From Tissierellales bacterium (GTDB lineage Bacteria; Bacillota; Clostridia; Tissierellales; Tissierellaceae): a stretch of DNA of 64,000 nucleotides. The notes beneath the pieces are model-generated. The model saw only the letters and a list, made by a program, of their open reading frames with translations. It searched no databases and was not told the origin of the DNA. The stretch is from contig JASLBE010000062.1 of the NCBI GenBank assembly GCA_030146705.1, forward strand, positions 22,914 to 86,913. The letters run 5' to 3'. Position 1 is the first letter of the stretch. Every line of letters begins with the position of its first letter. This document shows positions 1-8,212 of this stretch, piece after piece. A program made the position numbers and the translations under genes.

Positions 1-546
1 AGATTCAAAGGCAAGCTTGACCTTGTCTTTCATAGGGTTGATATTACTAGCAGGCTGGTAGTTTCTAGGATTGTAGAAATTATCAACCATACTTCCACCA
101 AAGACTACAGCTAATTTATCAGAGGAGTTTAAGCCCCTCCCCTCAACAATGGGAAAGTCAAAAAGCTCCATAGACTCAGGCTCCATACCAATTATTTGTG
201 AACTTGCCTCATTTCTTCCAATTAAGAGCTTACCATAGGACTCCTTGGTAGCATTAACCCCAACAACATTGGGAATTTGCTTAAAACTACTTACAGCAGC
301 CTTATTAAGTTTCCCAGAACTAGAACTAGGTCCACTAGGGCCCATACCCTGGTGGACAGTAATAGTTGTTAGGCTGCCCCAGCTTGAAATTTGGTCTTCT
401 AAAGACTTGCTCATACCAAAACCTAGGCTTAGCATTGTTACTATTGAGCTAGTACCAATCATAACACCTAAAATAGTTAAGAAGGTCCTAAGCTTCCTCC
501 TCCATAGGTTTTGTCCAGCCATTGATATTAGGTCCTTATTATTCAT
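1..546 (-). CDS. MacB/FtsX-like ABC transporter permease, N-terminal part (runs off left edge)
   Basis: This is the first 182 codons of a membrane protein whose remainder lies outside the window. It begins ATG at 546 and is read leftwards. The start overlaps the stop of the upstream gene by 8 bases (ATGAATAA), so the two are translationally coupled. Residues 1-20 are basic and amphipathic (WRRKLRTF), followed by one hydrophobic segment at about 21-45 (LTILGVMIGTSSIVTML). An extracytoplasmic region rich in Ser, Gly and Pro then begins. This is the usual N-terminus of MacB-type permeases (one membrane helix, then a large periplasmic-core domain). With the ATPase at 3006-3743 it would form a mechanotransmission-type exporter. 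The substrate is unknown. Confidence 0.85.
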   Translation of the reverse strand, partial: MNNKDLISMAGQNLWRRKLRTFLTILGVMIGTSSIVTMLSLGFGMSKSLEDQISSWGSLTTITVHQGMGPSGPSSSSGKLNKAAVSSFKQIPNVVGVNATKESYGKLLIGRNEASSQIIGMEPESMELFDFPIVEGRGLNSSDKLAVVFGGSMVDNFYNPRNYQPASNINPMKDKVKLAFES

Positions 547-3019
547 CTAAAAACTCCTCATCTTCCTTATCTTTCTTCCATTTCTTAAACCTTTTAAAAG
601 CAAAGAAGGCTAAAGCTATTAAAACTAACCCTAGGAAGGGTTTTTTAACTTTATCTAGGAAGGTCTTTTCCTCCTCCATAGGAAACTCCTCGATACCAGG
701 GTCAAAACCCTCCGATACATTTAGGCTAAAAGGCCTTCTAATCTCCTGCTCTTCTCCCCTGGAATCTTCAAAACTAAAAACTAGGTCTCCCTTTAAAATT
801 CCTGGCTCAGTTGGAATTACTGATCCATCAAAAGACTCACTAGTACCAGGGGCAAAATTACCAATATAATAGGACCCATTTTCAGTTTGGAAGTCCCCAT
901 CTATCCTAACCATCATATTATAAAGGGTTGACTTTCCAGTATTATAAAATTCTGCCCCAATAGATACAGGCTCTCCAACTGAAGCATCAGGAAAGTAGTT
1001 TAACTCAGCCACTTCCAGCCTGGATTTTTGCACAACAGGCACTCCAATTAGTTCAGTAGCCTTGTATTCATCAAACTCCCCGTCCTCATATTCAAAATTA
1101 GCAGTTATAATATGAGTTTTTGCAGCAGCATCTGGAATTGTAAACATAGTAATCTTCTTTTCAACCCTACCCTTAGGAGGGATACTATCTATATAAAATG
1201 TATTAGAAGAATTAACAGGAGTAAAGACAGAACTACCACCAGCAGGTGCATTATCTCCCTCGGCTACATTATCCTCAGCAGTAAGGAAGATTTTTATATT
1301 CTTAACTGCCTTGGAACTATTAGTATTATAAAATGACAGGGCCATTTCAAAGTTTTTACCAGCCTCTACCATACCACTTGAAAAAGAATACTTGTCTAAA
1401 ATTAATTTAGGAGTACTTTTTTTATCCCCCTCACTGTTGGGATTGTCTACAAAAATACCTAAAAATTGGTCTAAAGTGTACTTATCATCCCCCTCAGAAA
1501 GGTCATCTACATTTTCAACCTTAATATTAATAGGATAATTTTTAGTAGGAGTTTTTTTACTAGCATAAAAGGAAAAGCTAATATGTCTTTTCTCATTAAC
1601 ATCTAGGGAATCTATTTTTATAGTAGAGACAGACTTGGGAACCAAACCATCTCCATCAGGCAGGTCAGCCTTAATTACAATATCCCTAGCAAGACTCCCC
1701 CCCCTATTCCTAAGGTCAAAGGAAATTGTTCCAGTTGCATTGGGACCAATTTTCGCAGGAGCCTTAATATTTTCTATAATTAGGCTAGAATTAGAATTAC
1801 TAGCCCCCTTAACAGGTATGAAAAACTCATGGTCCTCTTCTAAGTTTTTCCCTCTAAGATTCTTGTAGTCAATTTTAAGCTTTAGGCTATGGTTGCCTGA
1901 CTTTAGCTTCCTGGAAACCCTTATGGGGAACCTAACAGAGTGGAAGCCCTTGCCGGACAAGTAAGGAAGGGTATGCCTATTGGTTCCAGAAGCCAGGGAA
2001 AACTTATCAGTATCTAGGCCTTCTAGAGAAACCCTTATATCCCTAACAGGTATAATGCTTAAGTTTCTTAGGTCAAAATCCACCCAGACAATATCTCCAG
2101 GCAGGATATTCATAGAAGAAAAGCTTACATCATCAACAATTAGCTGGCTGTCTTCCCCATCTCCCTCTACCCTAAGGTAAACAGTATCACTAGATGAAAA
2201 GGCTTCATCGTTACCATTATAGTAGTGGAAATTTACCTTTATAGGATAGGTTTTTTCTTCAGCAAACCTATCTACCTCAAACCTAAAATCTAGGGTCTTG
2301 TCACTTCCACGACCTAGCCTTGAAATATCTTCATAGCCAGAACCATCAATAAAGATGCCACTATTTTCCTCTAAGGATATAGAGGTGGAAACATTGTAGG
2401 CAGAAGTTTCAGAAGTATTTTTTATCTTAATTGAAAGCCTAGGCCTATCACCAGCCTTGGCAAGAGTAGTTTTATTTCCAACTACGACTACCTTGGGTTC
2501 CTTACTGTCCCTATCATCTTTAGGGCTGGTTGTGTCATCAATAGTTGGTGGCTTAGAACTAGTGGTATCCTCATCTTCATACCTAGCCTTATAAATATCA
2601 ATATTATAGTTACTAGACTTAGGCAGTAAACTACCATCTGGGCCCTTTAAGTCATAGGATAGGGTTACAGGAAGGTTGGTATTTTTCCCACCCTTATAGA
2701 TTAGGGGGAAGCTAATAGAAGCCTCCTTGTTGTTAAAGTCTAGATTTTTTTCATTTACCTCTCCTACTAGTTTAAATTGAGAACTAGAGTTTAACTTCAG
2801 CCTAGGATTATATATTTGCTCCTTGGCCTCATCCTTAAAAGTCATAGTTAGGGTAAATTTTTCATTCTTTCCCAGGTCTGTCTTAGACCCAGACTCTGTT
2901 TTTATACTGTAAGACTTAAGTATAATAGGGCTACTAGCCCCAACCACTAGGCTGGGTACAAAAGCCAGCAAAATACTTAAAACTAAGATTATCGAAATTT
3001 CTTTTTTAAAATTCTCCAT
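539..3019 (-). CDS. large membrane-anchored CARDB/NEW3-like protein of an ABC exporter operon
   Basis: An 826-residue exported protein. It has an N-terminal signal sequence (about residues 5-28, ending near VVGASS) and a single C-terminal membrane helix (about 795-812, GLVLIALAFFAF) followed by a charged tail. The protein therefore sits outside the cell, anchored by its C-terminus. The middle is a string of beta-sandwich-type repeats with recurring features such as 'FDLRN', 'SFYNT' and 'EFYNTG', typical of CARDB/NEW3 or COG1361-like modules. An acidic, Asp/Ser/Thr/Lys-rich linker lies at about 145-175. The gene overlaps the ATPase gene by 14 bases and the permease gene by 8, so it is part of the same operon. 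It occupies the place where MacA-type adaptors usually sit. Its role as an extracellular partner of the exporter is inferred. Confidence 0.8.
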   Translation of the reverse strand: MENFKKEISIILVLSILLAFVPSLVVGASSPIILKSYSIKTESGSKTDLGKNEKFTLTMTFKDEAKEQIYNPRLKLNSSSQFKLVGEVNEKNLDFNNKEASISFPLIYKGGKNTNLPVTLSYDLKGPDGSLLPKSSNYNIDIYKARYEDEDTTSSKPPTIDDTTSPKDDRDSKEPKVVVVGNKTTLAKAGDRPRLSIKIKNTSETSAYNVSTSISLEENSGIFIDGSGYEDISRLGRGSDKTLDFRFEVDRFAEEKTYPIKVNFHYYNGNDEAFSSSDTVYLRVEGDGEDSQLIVDDVSFSSMNILPGDIVWVDFDLRNLSIIPVRDIRVSLEGLDTDKFSLASGTNRHTLPYLSGKGFHSVRFPIRVSRKLKSGNHSLKLKIDYKNLRGKNLEEDHEFFIPVKGASNSNSSLIIENIKAPAKIGPNATGTISFDLRNRGGSLARDIVIKADLPDGDGLVPKSVSTIKIDSLDVNEKRHISFSFYASKKTPTKNYPINIKVENVDDLSEGDDKYTLDQFLGIFVDNPNSEGDKKSTPKLILDKYSFSSGMVEAGKNFEMALSFYNTNSSKAVKNIKIFLTAEDNVAEGDNAPAGGSSVFTPVNSSNTFYIDSIPPKGRVEKKITMFTIPDAAAKTHIITANFEYEDGEFDEYKATELIGVPVVQKSRLEVAELNYFPDASVGEPVSIGAEFYNTGKSTLYNMMVRIDGDFQTENGSYYIGNFAPGTSESFDGSVIPTEPGILKGDLVFSFEDSRGEEQEIRRPFSLNVSEGFDPGIEEFPMEEEKTFLDKVKKPFLGLVLIALAFFAFKRFKKWKKDKEDEEFLDE

Positions 3020-3743
3020 AGGTAAATGCCTCCCTTTTTCCGTGCTTAATAACTTCCTTATTTATAATTTCTTCAATTATATTTCCATCCCTTAGGTGGA
3101 TAATTCTATGGACATAATCAGAAATTTCATCATCATGGGTAACTATTATTAATGTCTGATTATATTCATAGGCCATATTTGTCATAAGATCCATAATTTC
3201 AAAGGTAGTCTTGGTGTCAAGATTTCCCGTAGGCTCATCTGCAAAGATAATACTAGGCTTATTAACAAAGGCCCTGGCAATACTAACCCTTTGCTGTTGG
3301 CCACCACTCATTTCTGTTGGCCTGTGGTGGAGTCTTTTCCCAAGCCCCACAGCTACTAGCATCTCCTTGGCCATTTTTTCTCTTTTTTTCTTGGCTACTC
3401 CTTGGAAGGTTAAGCCTAGGCTAACATTTTCAAGGGCAGATAAGGTTGGGATAAGATTATAGGACTGGAAGATAAAACCCACATACTTCCTCCTAAAGTT
3501 GGTAATTCTTTCTTCTGTCATCTTGTGGATTTTGTGCTTGTTAATAATTATTTCCCCACTAGAGGGCTTTTCCAGCCCAGCCATCATATTTAAAAGAGTT
3601 GATTTACCACTGCCAGATGTACCTAAAAGGCAGATAAATTCCCTTTCCTTTATTTCAAGGTCTATGTTATTTAGGGCTATTATTTTTTCACCACCCATTT
3701 TATAGACTTTTTTTAAGTTTTTAATATTAATTAAATTAGTCAA
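3006..3743 (-). CDS. MacB/LolD-type ABC transporter ATP-binding protein
   Basis: A 245-residue nucleotide-binding subunit that powers the adjacent permease. Walker A GTSGSGKST lies at about residues 41-49, a Q-loop near 'FIFQSYNL', the signature SGGQQQR near 145 and Walker B IIFADEPTG near 165, followed by the H-loop His in 'VTHDD'. The length and sequence style match the LolD/MacB/YtrE group. The start is TTG at 3743, chosen because a strong GGAGGTG lies 6 bases upstream and no in-frame ATG is better placed. It is the first gene of a three-gene minus-strand operon, expressed from the promoter at 3839-3869. The transported substrate cannot be deduced. Confidence 0.93.
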   Translation of the reverse strand: MTNLINIKNLKKVYKMGGEKIIALNNIDLEIKEREFICLLGTSGSGKSTLLNMMAGLEKPSSGEIIINKHKIHKMTEERITNFRRKYVGFIFQSYNLIPTLSALENVSLGLTFQGVAKKKREKMAKEMLVAVGLGKRLHHRPTEMSGGQQQRVSIARAFVNKPSIIFADEPTGNLDTKTTFEIMDLMTNMAYEYNQTLIIVTHDDEISDYVHRIIHLRDGNIIEEIINKEVIKHGKREAFTYGEF

Positions 3744-3838
3744 ACTTTCACCTCCAGCTTAAAATTTATCCTATCATTAATAAGTGACTAGAGTGTAACA
3801 AAAAGGTTAAAGATTTTAAAGTGTATATTTATAGGCTA

Positions 3839-3869
3839 AGTATATACTTTATTTACATAAAATTGTCAA
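3839..3869 (-). promoter_or_regulatory. sigma-A-type promoter of the ABC exporter operon
   Basis: On the minus strand TTGACA (3864-3869) is followed after 17 bases by TATATA (3841-3846). TATACT (3839-3844, spacing 19) overlaps it. It points into the ATPase gene at 3743. Confidence 0.6.
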
Positions 3870-3945
3870 TGGGTTATAGGATAGAAAAGGGCTTATTTTC
3901 AAGAGAATTAAAAAAATAAATTAAGACTGGTAAAAATCCTAAATA

Positions 3946-3974
3946 TTGAAGAAGAATATATACTATGATATAAT
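3946..3974 (+). promoter_or_regulatory. sigma-A-type promoter of kal-kce
   Basis: TTGAAG (3946-3951), 17-base spacer, TATAAT (3969-3974). The predicted start of transcription is about 40 bases before the kal start codon. It lies back to back with the exporter promoter. Confidence 0.7.
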
Positions 3975-4021
3975 GGTTGTGTTAAGGATTTTATAGATTA
4001 AAAATTATGGAGGTATAGGAT

Positions 4022-4408
4022 ATGGAAAACGAAGTAATGATAAGATTAAGAATGAGCGCTCACGATGCTCACTATGGTGGTAACTTAGTAGATGGAGCTA
4101 GAATGTTAGGTCTATTTGGAGATGTTGCTACAGAATTATTAATAAGAAACGATGGAGACGAAGGTTTATTCGTAGCTTATGACAATGTAGAATTTAAAGC
4201 ACCAGTATTTGCTGGAGACTATATAGAAGCAGTAGGAAGAATTGTTGAACAAGGAAATTCTTCAAGAAAAATGGAATTTGAAGCTAGAAAAGTTGTTATG
4301 CCAAGAACAGATGTTGCTGATTCAGCAGCTGATTTCTTAGAAGAACCAGTACTAGTTGCAAAAGCTACAGGAACTTGTGTAGTACCAAAAGATAAGCAAA
4401 GAAAATAG
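4022..4408 (+). CDS. kal: 3-aminobutyryl-CoA ammonia-lyase
   Basis: Removes ammonia from 3-aminobutyryl-CoA to give crotonyl-CoA, a step of the lysine fermentation pathway (EC 4.3.1.14) in the cytoplasm. The 128-residue protein matches the compact hotdog-fold family. The highly characteristic stretch '[18 protein letters not shown]' lies at about residues 12-29, and '[17 protein letters not shown]' at about 53-69. GGAGG precedes the ATG. It is followed 64 bases later by kce, which makes its substrate, so the two form an operon. All nine arginines are AGA, unlike most neighbours, which use AGG freely. That fits a highly expressed catabolic gene. Confidence 0.95.
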   Translation: MENEVMIRLRMSAHDAHYGGNLVDGARMLGLFGDVATELLIRNDGDEGLFVAYDNVEFKAPVFAGDYIEAVGRIVEQGNSSRKMEFEARKVVMPRTDVADSAADFLEEPVLVAKATGTCVVPKDKQRK

Positions 4409-4472
4409 TTTATAGACATTTTATGAAGCAAGGGTGAGAGCTCTTGCTTTATTATAGTAAGGGGGATATTAA

Positions 4473-5294
4473 ATGGAAAAATTAATTATAACTGCTGCCA
4501 TTTCAGGTGCAGAAGTAACTAAAGAACACAATGCAAACGTGCCTTATACAATTGAAGAAGTAGTAAATGAAGCTGTTGCAGCTTATGAAGCAGGAGCAAG
4601 TATAATTCACTTACATGTAAGAGAAGATGACGGAACTCCAACTCAATCTAAGGAAAGATTTAAAGAGGCTATAGACGCTATAAAGGCTAAATGTCCAGAG
4701 GTTATAGTACAACCATCTACAGGTGGAGCGGTTGGTATGACTGATGATGAAAGACTACAACCAACAGAACTTCACCCAGAAATGGCTTCACTTTCTACTG
4801 GTACAGCTAACTTTGGTGGAGATGAGGTATTTTTAAATACTGATACTTCTATTGAAAATTTCTGTAGAAAATTCCAAGAAAGAGGAGTTAAGCCAGAAAT
4901 AGAAATATTTGACAAGGGTATGGTTGATACTGCAAAAAGATATATTAAAAAAGGTATTATTAATACACCAGCTCACTTTGACTTCGTATTAGGAGTACAA
5001 ATGAGTGGAGAAGCTAGAGACTTAGCTTTCTTAGTAGATAGTATACCAGAAGGTTCTACTTGGACAGTTGCAGGTGTTGGTAGGTATGAATTACCACTTG
5101 CTGCAATGGCTATTACAATGGGCGGACACGTAAGGGTAGGATTTGAAGATAATATTTATCTAGGTAAGGGTCAAAAGGCTGAATCAAATGCACAATTAGT
5201 TGCTAGGATAGCTGAACTTGCTAAATTATTAGGAAGAGAAGTTGCTACTCCAGATGAAGCTAGAGAAATCTTAAGCCTACCAGCAAGAAAATAG
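4473..5294 (+). CDS. kce: 3-keto-5-aminohexanoate cleavage enzyme
   Basis: Condenses 3-keto-5-aminohexanoate with acetyl-CoA to give acetoacetate and 3-aminobutyryl-CoA in lysine fermentation (EC 2.3.1.247). The 273-residue protein belongs to the BKACE/DUF849 TIM-barrel family. The Zn-binding HLH pair is at residues 46 and 48 (IIHLHVRED), and the conserved 'QPSTGGAVGM' is at 80-89. 'GGHVRVGFEDN' at 217-227 carries the further His and Glu. An AAGGGGG ribosome site precedes the start. The other lysine genes (kamA, kamDE, kdd) are not in this window. The acetoacetate it makes is the substrate of the CoA-transferase at 24466-25780. Confidence 0.95.
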   Translation: MEKLIITAAISGAEVTKEHNANVPYTIEEVVNEAVAAYEAGASIIHLHVREDDGTPTQSKERFKEAIDAIKAKCPEVIVQPSTGGAVGMTDDERLQPTELHPEMASLSTGTANFGGDEVFLNTDTSIENFCRKFQERGVKPEIEIFDKGMVDTAKRYIKKGIINTPAHFDFVLGVQMSGEARDLAFLVDSIPEGSTWTVAGVGRYELPLAAMAITMGGHVRVGFEDNIYLGKGQKAESNAQLVARIAELAKLLGREVATPDEAREILSLPARK

Positions 5295-5314
5295 GAAATA
5301 TTTAAATTAAAAAA

Positions 5315-5348
5315 ATCATCAAAAGCATATACTTTTGATGATTTTTTT
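5315..5348 (+). terminator. intrinsic terminator after kce
   Basis: An 11-bp perfect stem (ATCATCAAAAG with CTTTTGATGAT), a six-base loop and a T-run. Confidence 0.9.
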
Positions 5349-5362
5349 ACTATAATTATAGG

Positions 5363-5515
5363 GGAAATATATAGGGCTAACTAATAAGGTATAAAAAAAG
5401 TATTGGCTAGCCAGGTAAGGAGTTTAAAATTTACCAGGAAATAAAACTGGGAAGAGAGTTAGATATATAAATAAGTTTCAGTTTACATAACTTTCACCTT
5501 GTGGAAGTTATTTTT
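5363..5515 (+). promoter_or_regulatory. structured leader RNA with terminator/antiterminator, upstream of arcC (riboswitch candidate)
   Basis: A TATAAT (5351-5356) would start a transcript near 5363. A closing helix forms between TATATA-GGG-CTAACT (5368-5382) and AGTTAG-A-TATATA (5457-5469). Inside it, CCAGGTAA (5411-5418) pairs with TTACCAGG (5431-5438) with one A-A mismatch, and the palindrome GGCTAGCC sits at 5405-5412. Downstream, ATAACTTTCAC (5487-5497) pairs with GTGGAAGTTAT (5501-5511) and runs into T5, a terminator 29 bases before arcC. The 3' strand of the closing helix (GAGAGTTA, 5454-5461) is also complementary, with one G-T pair, to TAACTTTC (5488-5495) in the terminator. The closing helix and an antiterminator are therefore mutually exclusive. 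I match it to no riboswitch class I know. Confidence 0.6.
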
Positions 5516-5543
5516 ATGTGTAAAATTTTAAAGGGGAGATTAA

Positions 5544-6476
5544 ATGAAGAGAATAGTAGTGGCTTTAGGAGGAAATGCAATCTTAAGTGGTAATGAAGAG
5601 GGGAATTTTTTAAATCAATATAGGAATGTTGAAAAAACTTCTAAATTCTTGGTTGACCTAGTTAAGGAAGGCTATGAACTAGTAATAGGTCATGGTAATG
5701 GGCCCCAGGTAGGGAACCTGGTCCTACAAAATGAAATTGCTAGTGGGGAGGTTCCAGCCCTTCCTCTTCATGTTTTAACAGCTCAGACCCAAGGGTTTAT
5801 AGGATATATGTTGGAAGAAACTTTAATGAACCAACTCCTGGCTGAAGGTATGGAGGAGGAAGTGGCTACAGTTTTAACTAGGGTTGAGGTTAGTAAGGAC
5901 GATGAAGCCTTTAAAGACCCAACTAAGCCCATAGGAAGATTTTACACATTTGAAGAATATGAAGACTTAAAAGATAGGCAGGACTGGATAATTAAAAAGG
6001 ATGCCAATAGGGGCTATAGGAGGGTGGTTTATTCTCCTAGACCTAAAAAAGTTTTAGGGGTTGAGACTATAAAGAAGCTTTTGGAAGAAGGCAGGATTGT
6101 AATTGCTTCAGGTGGTGGAGGAATACCAGTAGTTTTAGAGGATGGTTCCTACAAGGGCGTTGAGGCTGTTATTGATAAGGATTTTACATCTTATAAGATG
6201 GCAGAAGGCATTGGGGCCGATGTGTTTATGATTTTAACAGATGTGGAAAATGTATGTATAAACTATGCCAGGGAGGATGAAAAAAAACTTACTAGGGTTA
6301 AAGTTTCTGAGATGGAAGAGTATATTGAAAAAGGTTATTTTGCCAAGGGGAGTATGCTACCAAAGGTAGAGGCAGCCATAGAGTTTGCTAAGCTTGGGAA
6401 AGAGGCCTATATTTGCTCTCTTGAAATGGCCAAGGAAGCCCTGGAGGGTAGGTCTGGAACAAAAATTGTCTTATAA
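5544..6476 (+). CDS. arcC: carbamate kinase
   Basis: Transfers phosphate from carbamoyl phosphate to ADP, yielding ATP, CO2 and ammonia. It is the last, ATP-forming step of arginine deiminase, agmatine or other carbamoyl-phosphate-yielding catabolism. At 310 residues it has the full family length. The N-terminal 'ALGGNAIL' is at 7-14, and 'GHGNGPQVGN' is at about 49-58. 'SGGGGIPVV' and the nucleotide-site region 'ILTDVENV' follow. GGGGAG precedes the ATG. It stands alone: no arcA, arcB or ptcA lies next to it, so the carbamoyl phosphate source is not shown. Expression probably depends on the leader RNA at 5363-5515. Confidence 0.95.
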   Translation: MKRIVVALGGNAILSGNEEGNFLNQYRNVEKTSKFLVDLVKEGYELVIGHGNGPQVGNLVLQNEIASGEVPALPLHVLTAQTQGFIGYMLEETLMNQLLAEGMEEEVATVLTRVEVSKDDEAFKDPTKPIGRFYTFEEYEDLKDRQDWIIKKDANRGYRRVVYSPRPKKVLGVETIKKLLEEGRIVIASGGGGIPVVLEDGSYKGVEAVIDKDFTSYKMAEGIGADVFMILTDVENVCINYAREDEKKLTRVKVSEMEEYIEKGYFAKGSMLPKVEAAIEFAKLGKEAYICSLEMAKEALEGRSGTKIVL

Positions 6477-6555
6477 AATTGGAATATCTAGAAAAAATGG
6501 TATAATTAAAGAGCTTACTTTCTATTTCTAAGACAGAAGATATAGGGTTTGTAGG

Positions 6556-6595
6556 TATATATACAGCCAATATAATTATACTGGCTGTATATATA
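6556..6595. repeat. 14-bp perfect inverted repeat between arcC and fba
   Basis: TATATATACAGCCA (6556-6569) and its exact complement TGGCTGTATATATA (6582-6595), with a 12-base A/T-rich loop. No T-run follows on either strand, so a standard intrinsic terminator is doubtful. It may be an operator, an RNA stabiliser or a Rho-independent terminator lacking a U-tract. Confidence 0.8.
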
Positions 6596-6646
6596 GTCGA
6601 AAAATTAAAAAAATAGCTTAATAATGCATACTTTTAGAAAAAGGTC

Positions 6647-6655
6647 TGCTATAAT
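6647..6655 (+). promoter_or_regulatory. extended -10 promoter of fba
   Basis: TGC-TATAAT with a poor -35 (CATACT, 6627-6632, 17-base spacer). Confidence 0.6.
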
Positions 6656-6687
6656 GAAGATAGAATAAAAATAGGAGGTAATTTATA

Positions 6688-7542
6688 ATGTTAGTTACAG
6701 GTAAAGAAATTCTTTTAGATGCACAGAAAAATGGTTATGGAGTAGGTGCTTTTAATGTTAATAATATGGAAATAATCCAGGCTATAATAGAGGCTGCTGA
6801 GGAGACTAGGTCTCCTGTTATCCTTCAAGCAAGTCAAGGTGGAATAAACTATGCTGGAATAGAGTATATAGCAGCTCTTGCTAAAACAGCAGCAGAAAAA
6901 GCAACAGTTCCAGTGGCTATACACTTAGACCACGGGACAGACTTCAAGCAAATCATTGGTTGCATAAGACATGGTTTCTCATCTGTTATGATTGATGGAT
7001 CTAAGTATGAGTTTGAAGAAAATATAGATAAGACTAGGGAAGTTGTAGAGATTGCCCATGCAGTAGGCGTTAGTGTTGAGGCGGAACTTGGAAAAATTGG
7101 TGGTACAGAAGATGATATAACTGTCCACGAAAAGGATGCAACTTTCACAGATCCAAAAGAAGCAAAAGAGTTTGTAGAAAGAACTGGGGTGGATTCCTTG
7201 GCCATAGCAGTTGGGACTGCCCATGGGGTTTATAAGGGTGAGCCTGATATAGATTTTGATAGGATTTCAGAAATCAGGAAGCTAGTAGAGGTACCTCTTG
7301 TTCTTCACGGCTCATCTGGGGTTGCCTATGATGACTTAAGGGAGGCTATTTCAAGAGGGATTTGTAAGATAAATATTGATACAGACTTAAGGGCTGCCTT
7401 TACTAGGGCTATCCACAAATTTGTTGAAGAGAATCCAGAAGTTATAGACCCAAGAAAAATCTTAGGTCCTGCTAAAGAGGCTATGAAGGAAACTATAAAA
7501 GAAAAGATGGAAGTATTTGGATCTGTTGGCAAGGCAAAATAG
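6688..7542 (+). CDS. fba: class II fructose-bisphosphate aldolase
   Basis: Reversibly cleaves fructose 1,6-bisphosphate to dihydroxyacetone phosphate and glyceraldehyde 3-phosphate. The 284-residue Zn-dependent TIM barrel has catalytic/Zn motif HLDHG at residues 79-83 and '[10 protein letters not shown]' with a metal-site Glu. 'AVGTAHG', 'LHGSSGV' and the substrate-phosphate loop 'KINIDTDLR' follow. AGGAGG is 8 bases before the ATG. It heads a cluster with a transaldolase-like gene 11 bases downstream and glpX after that, so glycolysis, gluconeogenesis and pentose interconversion are grouped. Closely related tagatose- or ketose-bisphosphate aldolases share these motifs, but the glpX context favours fructose bisphosphate. 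Confidence 0.92.
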   Translation: MLVTGKEILLDAQKNGYGVGAFNVNNMEIIQAIIEAAEETRSPVILQASQGGINYAGIEYIAALAKTAAEKATVPVAIHLDHGTDFKQIIGCIRHGFSSVMIDGSKYEFEENIDKTREVVEIAHAVGVSVEAELGKIGGTEDDITVHEKDATFTDPKEAKEFVERTGVDSLAIAVGTAHGVYKGEPDIDFDRISEIRKLVEVPLVLHGSSGVAYDDLREAISRGICKINIDTDLRAAFTRAIHKFVEENPEVIDPRKILGPAKEAMKETIKEKMEVFGSVGKAK

Positions 7543-7553
7543 GGGGAAATAAC

Positions 7554-8201
7554 ATGAAGCTTTTTATAGATACAGCAAATGTAGATGAGATTAGGGAAAT
7601 AGCTAGCTGGGGTGTTCTTGATGGTGTTACTACCAACCCTAGCTTAATAGCCAAGGAGGCTAGAGATTTTAAGGAAGTTATAGGTGAAATATCTAGTATT
7701 GTAGATGGGCCCATTAGTGCTGAGGTTATAGCGACTGACCATAAGGGGATGGTTGATGAGGCTGTGGAACTTGCTAAGATATCTAAGAATATTATTATTA
7801 AAATCCCAATGACTAGTGAGGGGCTAAGGGCAACAAGTGAGCTTAAGAAAATGGGAATAAGGACCAATGTGACCTTAATATTTTCTCCCCTGCAAGCACT
7901 TTTAGCTGCTAGGGCTGGTGCTAGTTATGTAAGTCCTTTTGTTGGAAGGCTTGATGATATTGGGACTAATGGTATGGACCTTGTTGAAACTATAGGAGAA
8001 ATTTTTATGGTCCACGGGATAGACTCAGAAATAATTGCTGCTAGTATAAGAAGTCCAAAACATGTTTTAGATGCTGCTAGGGCTGGTTCAGATATTGGGA
8101 CTATACCTTATAAGGTTTTTAAGCAGATGCTGGACCACCCCCTAACAGATTCAGGGATAGAAAAATTTTTAAAAGACTGGGAAGATGTAAAGTCTAAATA
8201 A
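7554..8201 (+). CDS. transaldolase-like protein (TalC/fructose-6-phosphate aldolase family)
   Basis: A 215-residue short transaldolase of the MipB/TalC subfamily, which transfers a dihydroxyacetone unit between sugar phosphates. 'FIDTAN' opens the barrel, and 'GVTTNPSL' is at about residues 24-31. The Schiff-base Lys is in 'IIIKIPMT' (Lys83), followed by 'NVTLIFS' and 'SPFVGRLDD'. The length excludes the long classical transaldolase. Whether it acts as transaldolase or as fructose-6-phosphate aldolase cannot be settled by eye. Transaldolase is favoured by the neighbouring central-carbon genes and by the presence of rpiB in this window. It is 11 bases from fba and 11 bases from glpX, so it is in the same operon. 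Confidence 0.88.
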   Translation: MKLFIDTANVDEIREIASWGVLDGVTTNPSLIAKEARDFKEVIGEISSIVDGPISAEVIATDHKGMVDEAVELAKISKNIIIKIPMTSEGLRATSELKKMGIRTNVTLIFSPLQALLAARAGASYVSPFVGRLDDIGTNGMDLVETIGEIFMVHGIDSEIIAASIRSPKHVLDAARAGSDIGTIPYKVFKQMLDHPLTDSGIEKFLKDWEDVKSK

Positions 8202-8212
8202 GGAGTGTTATA

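Noticed and set aside
245..869. Plus-strand reading frames opposite the permease and CARDB-like genes
   Set aside because: They lack ribosome sites and lie antisense to clear coding sequence with strong family features.
5363..5515. Known riboswitch or T-box in the arcC leader
   Set aside because: No T-box AGGGTGG, and no conserved core of guanidine-I, lysine, SAM, glycine, purine or fluoride classes is visible. It is kept as an unassigned structured leader.
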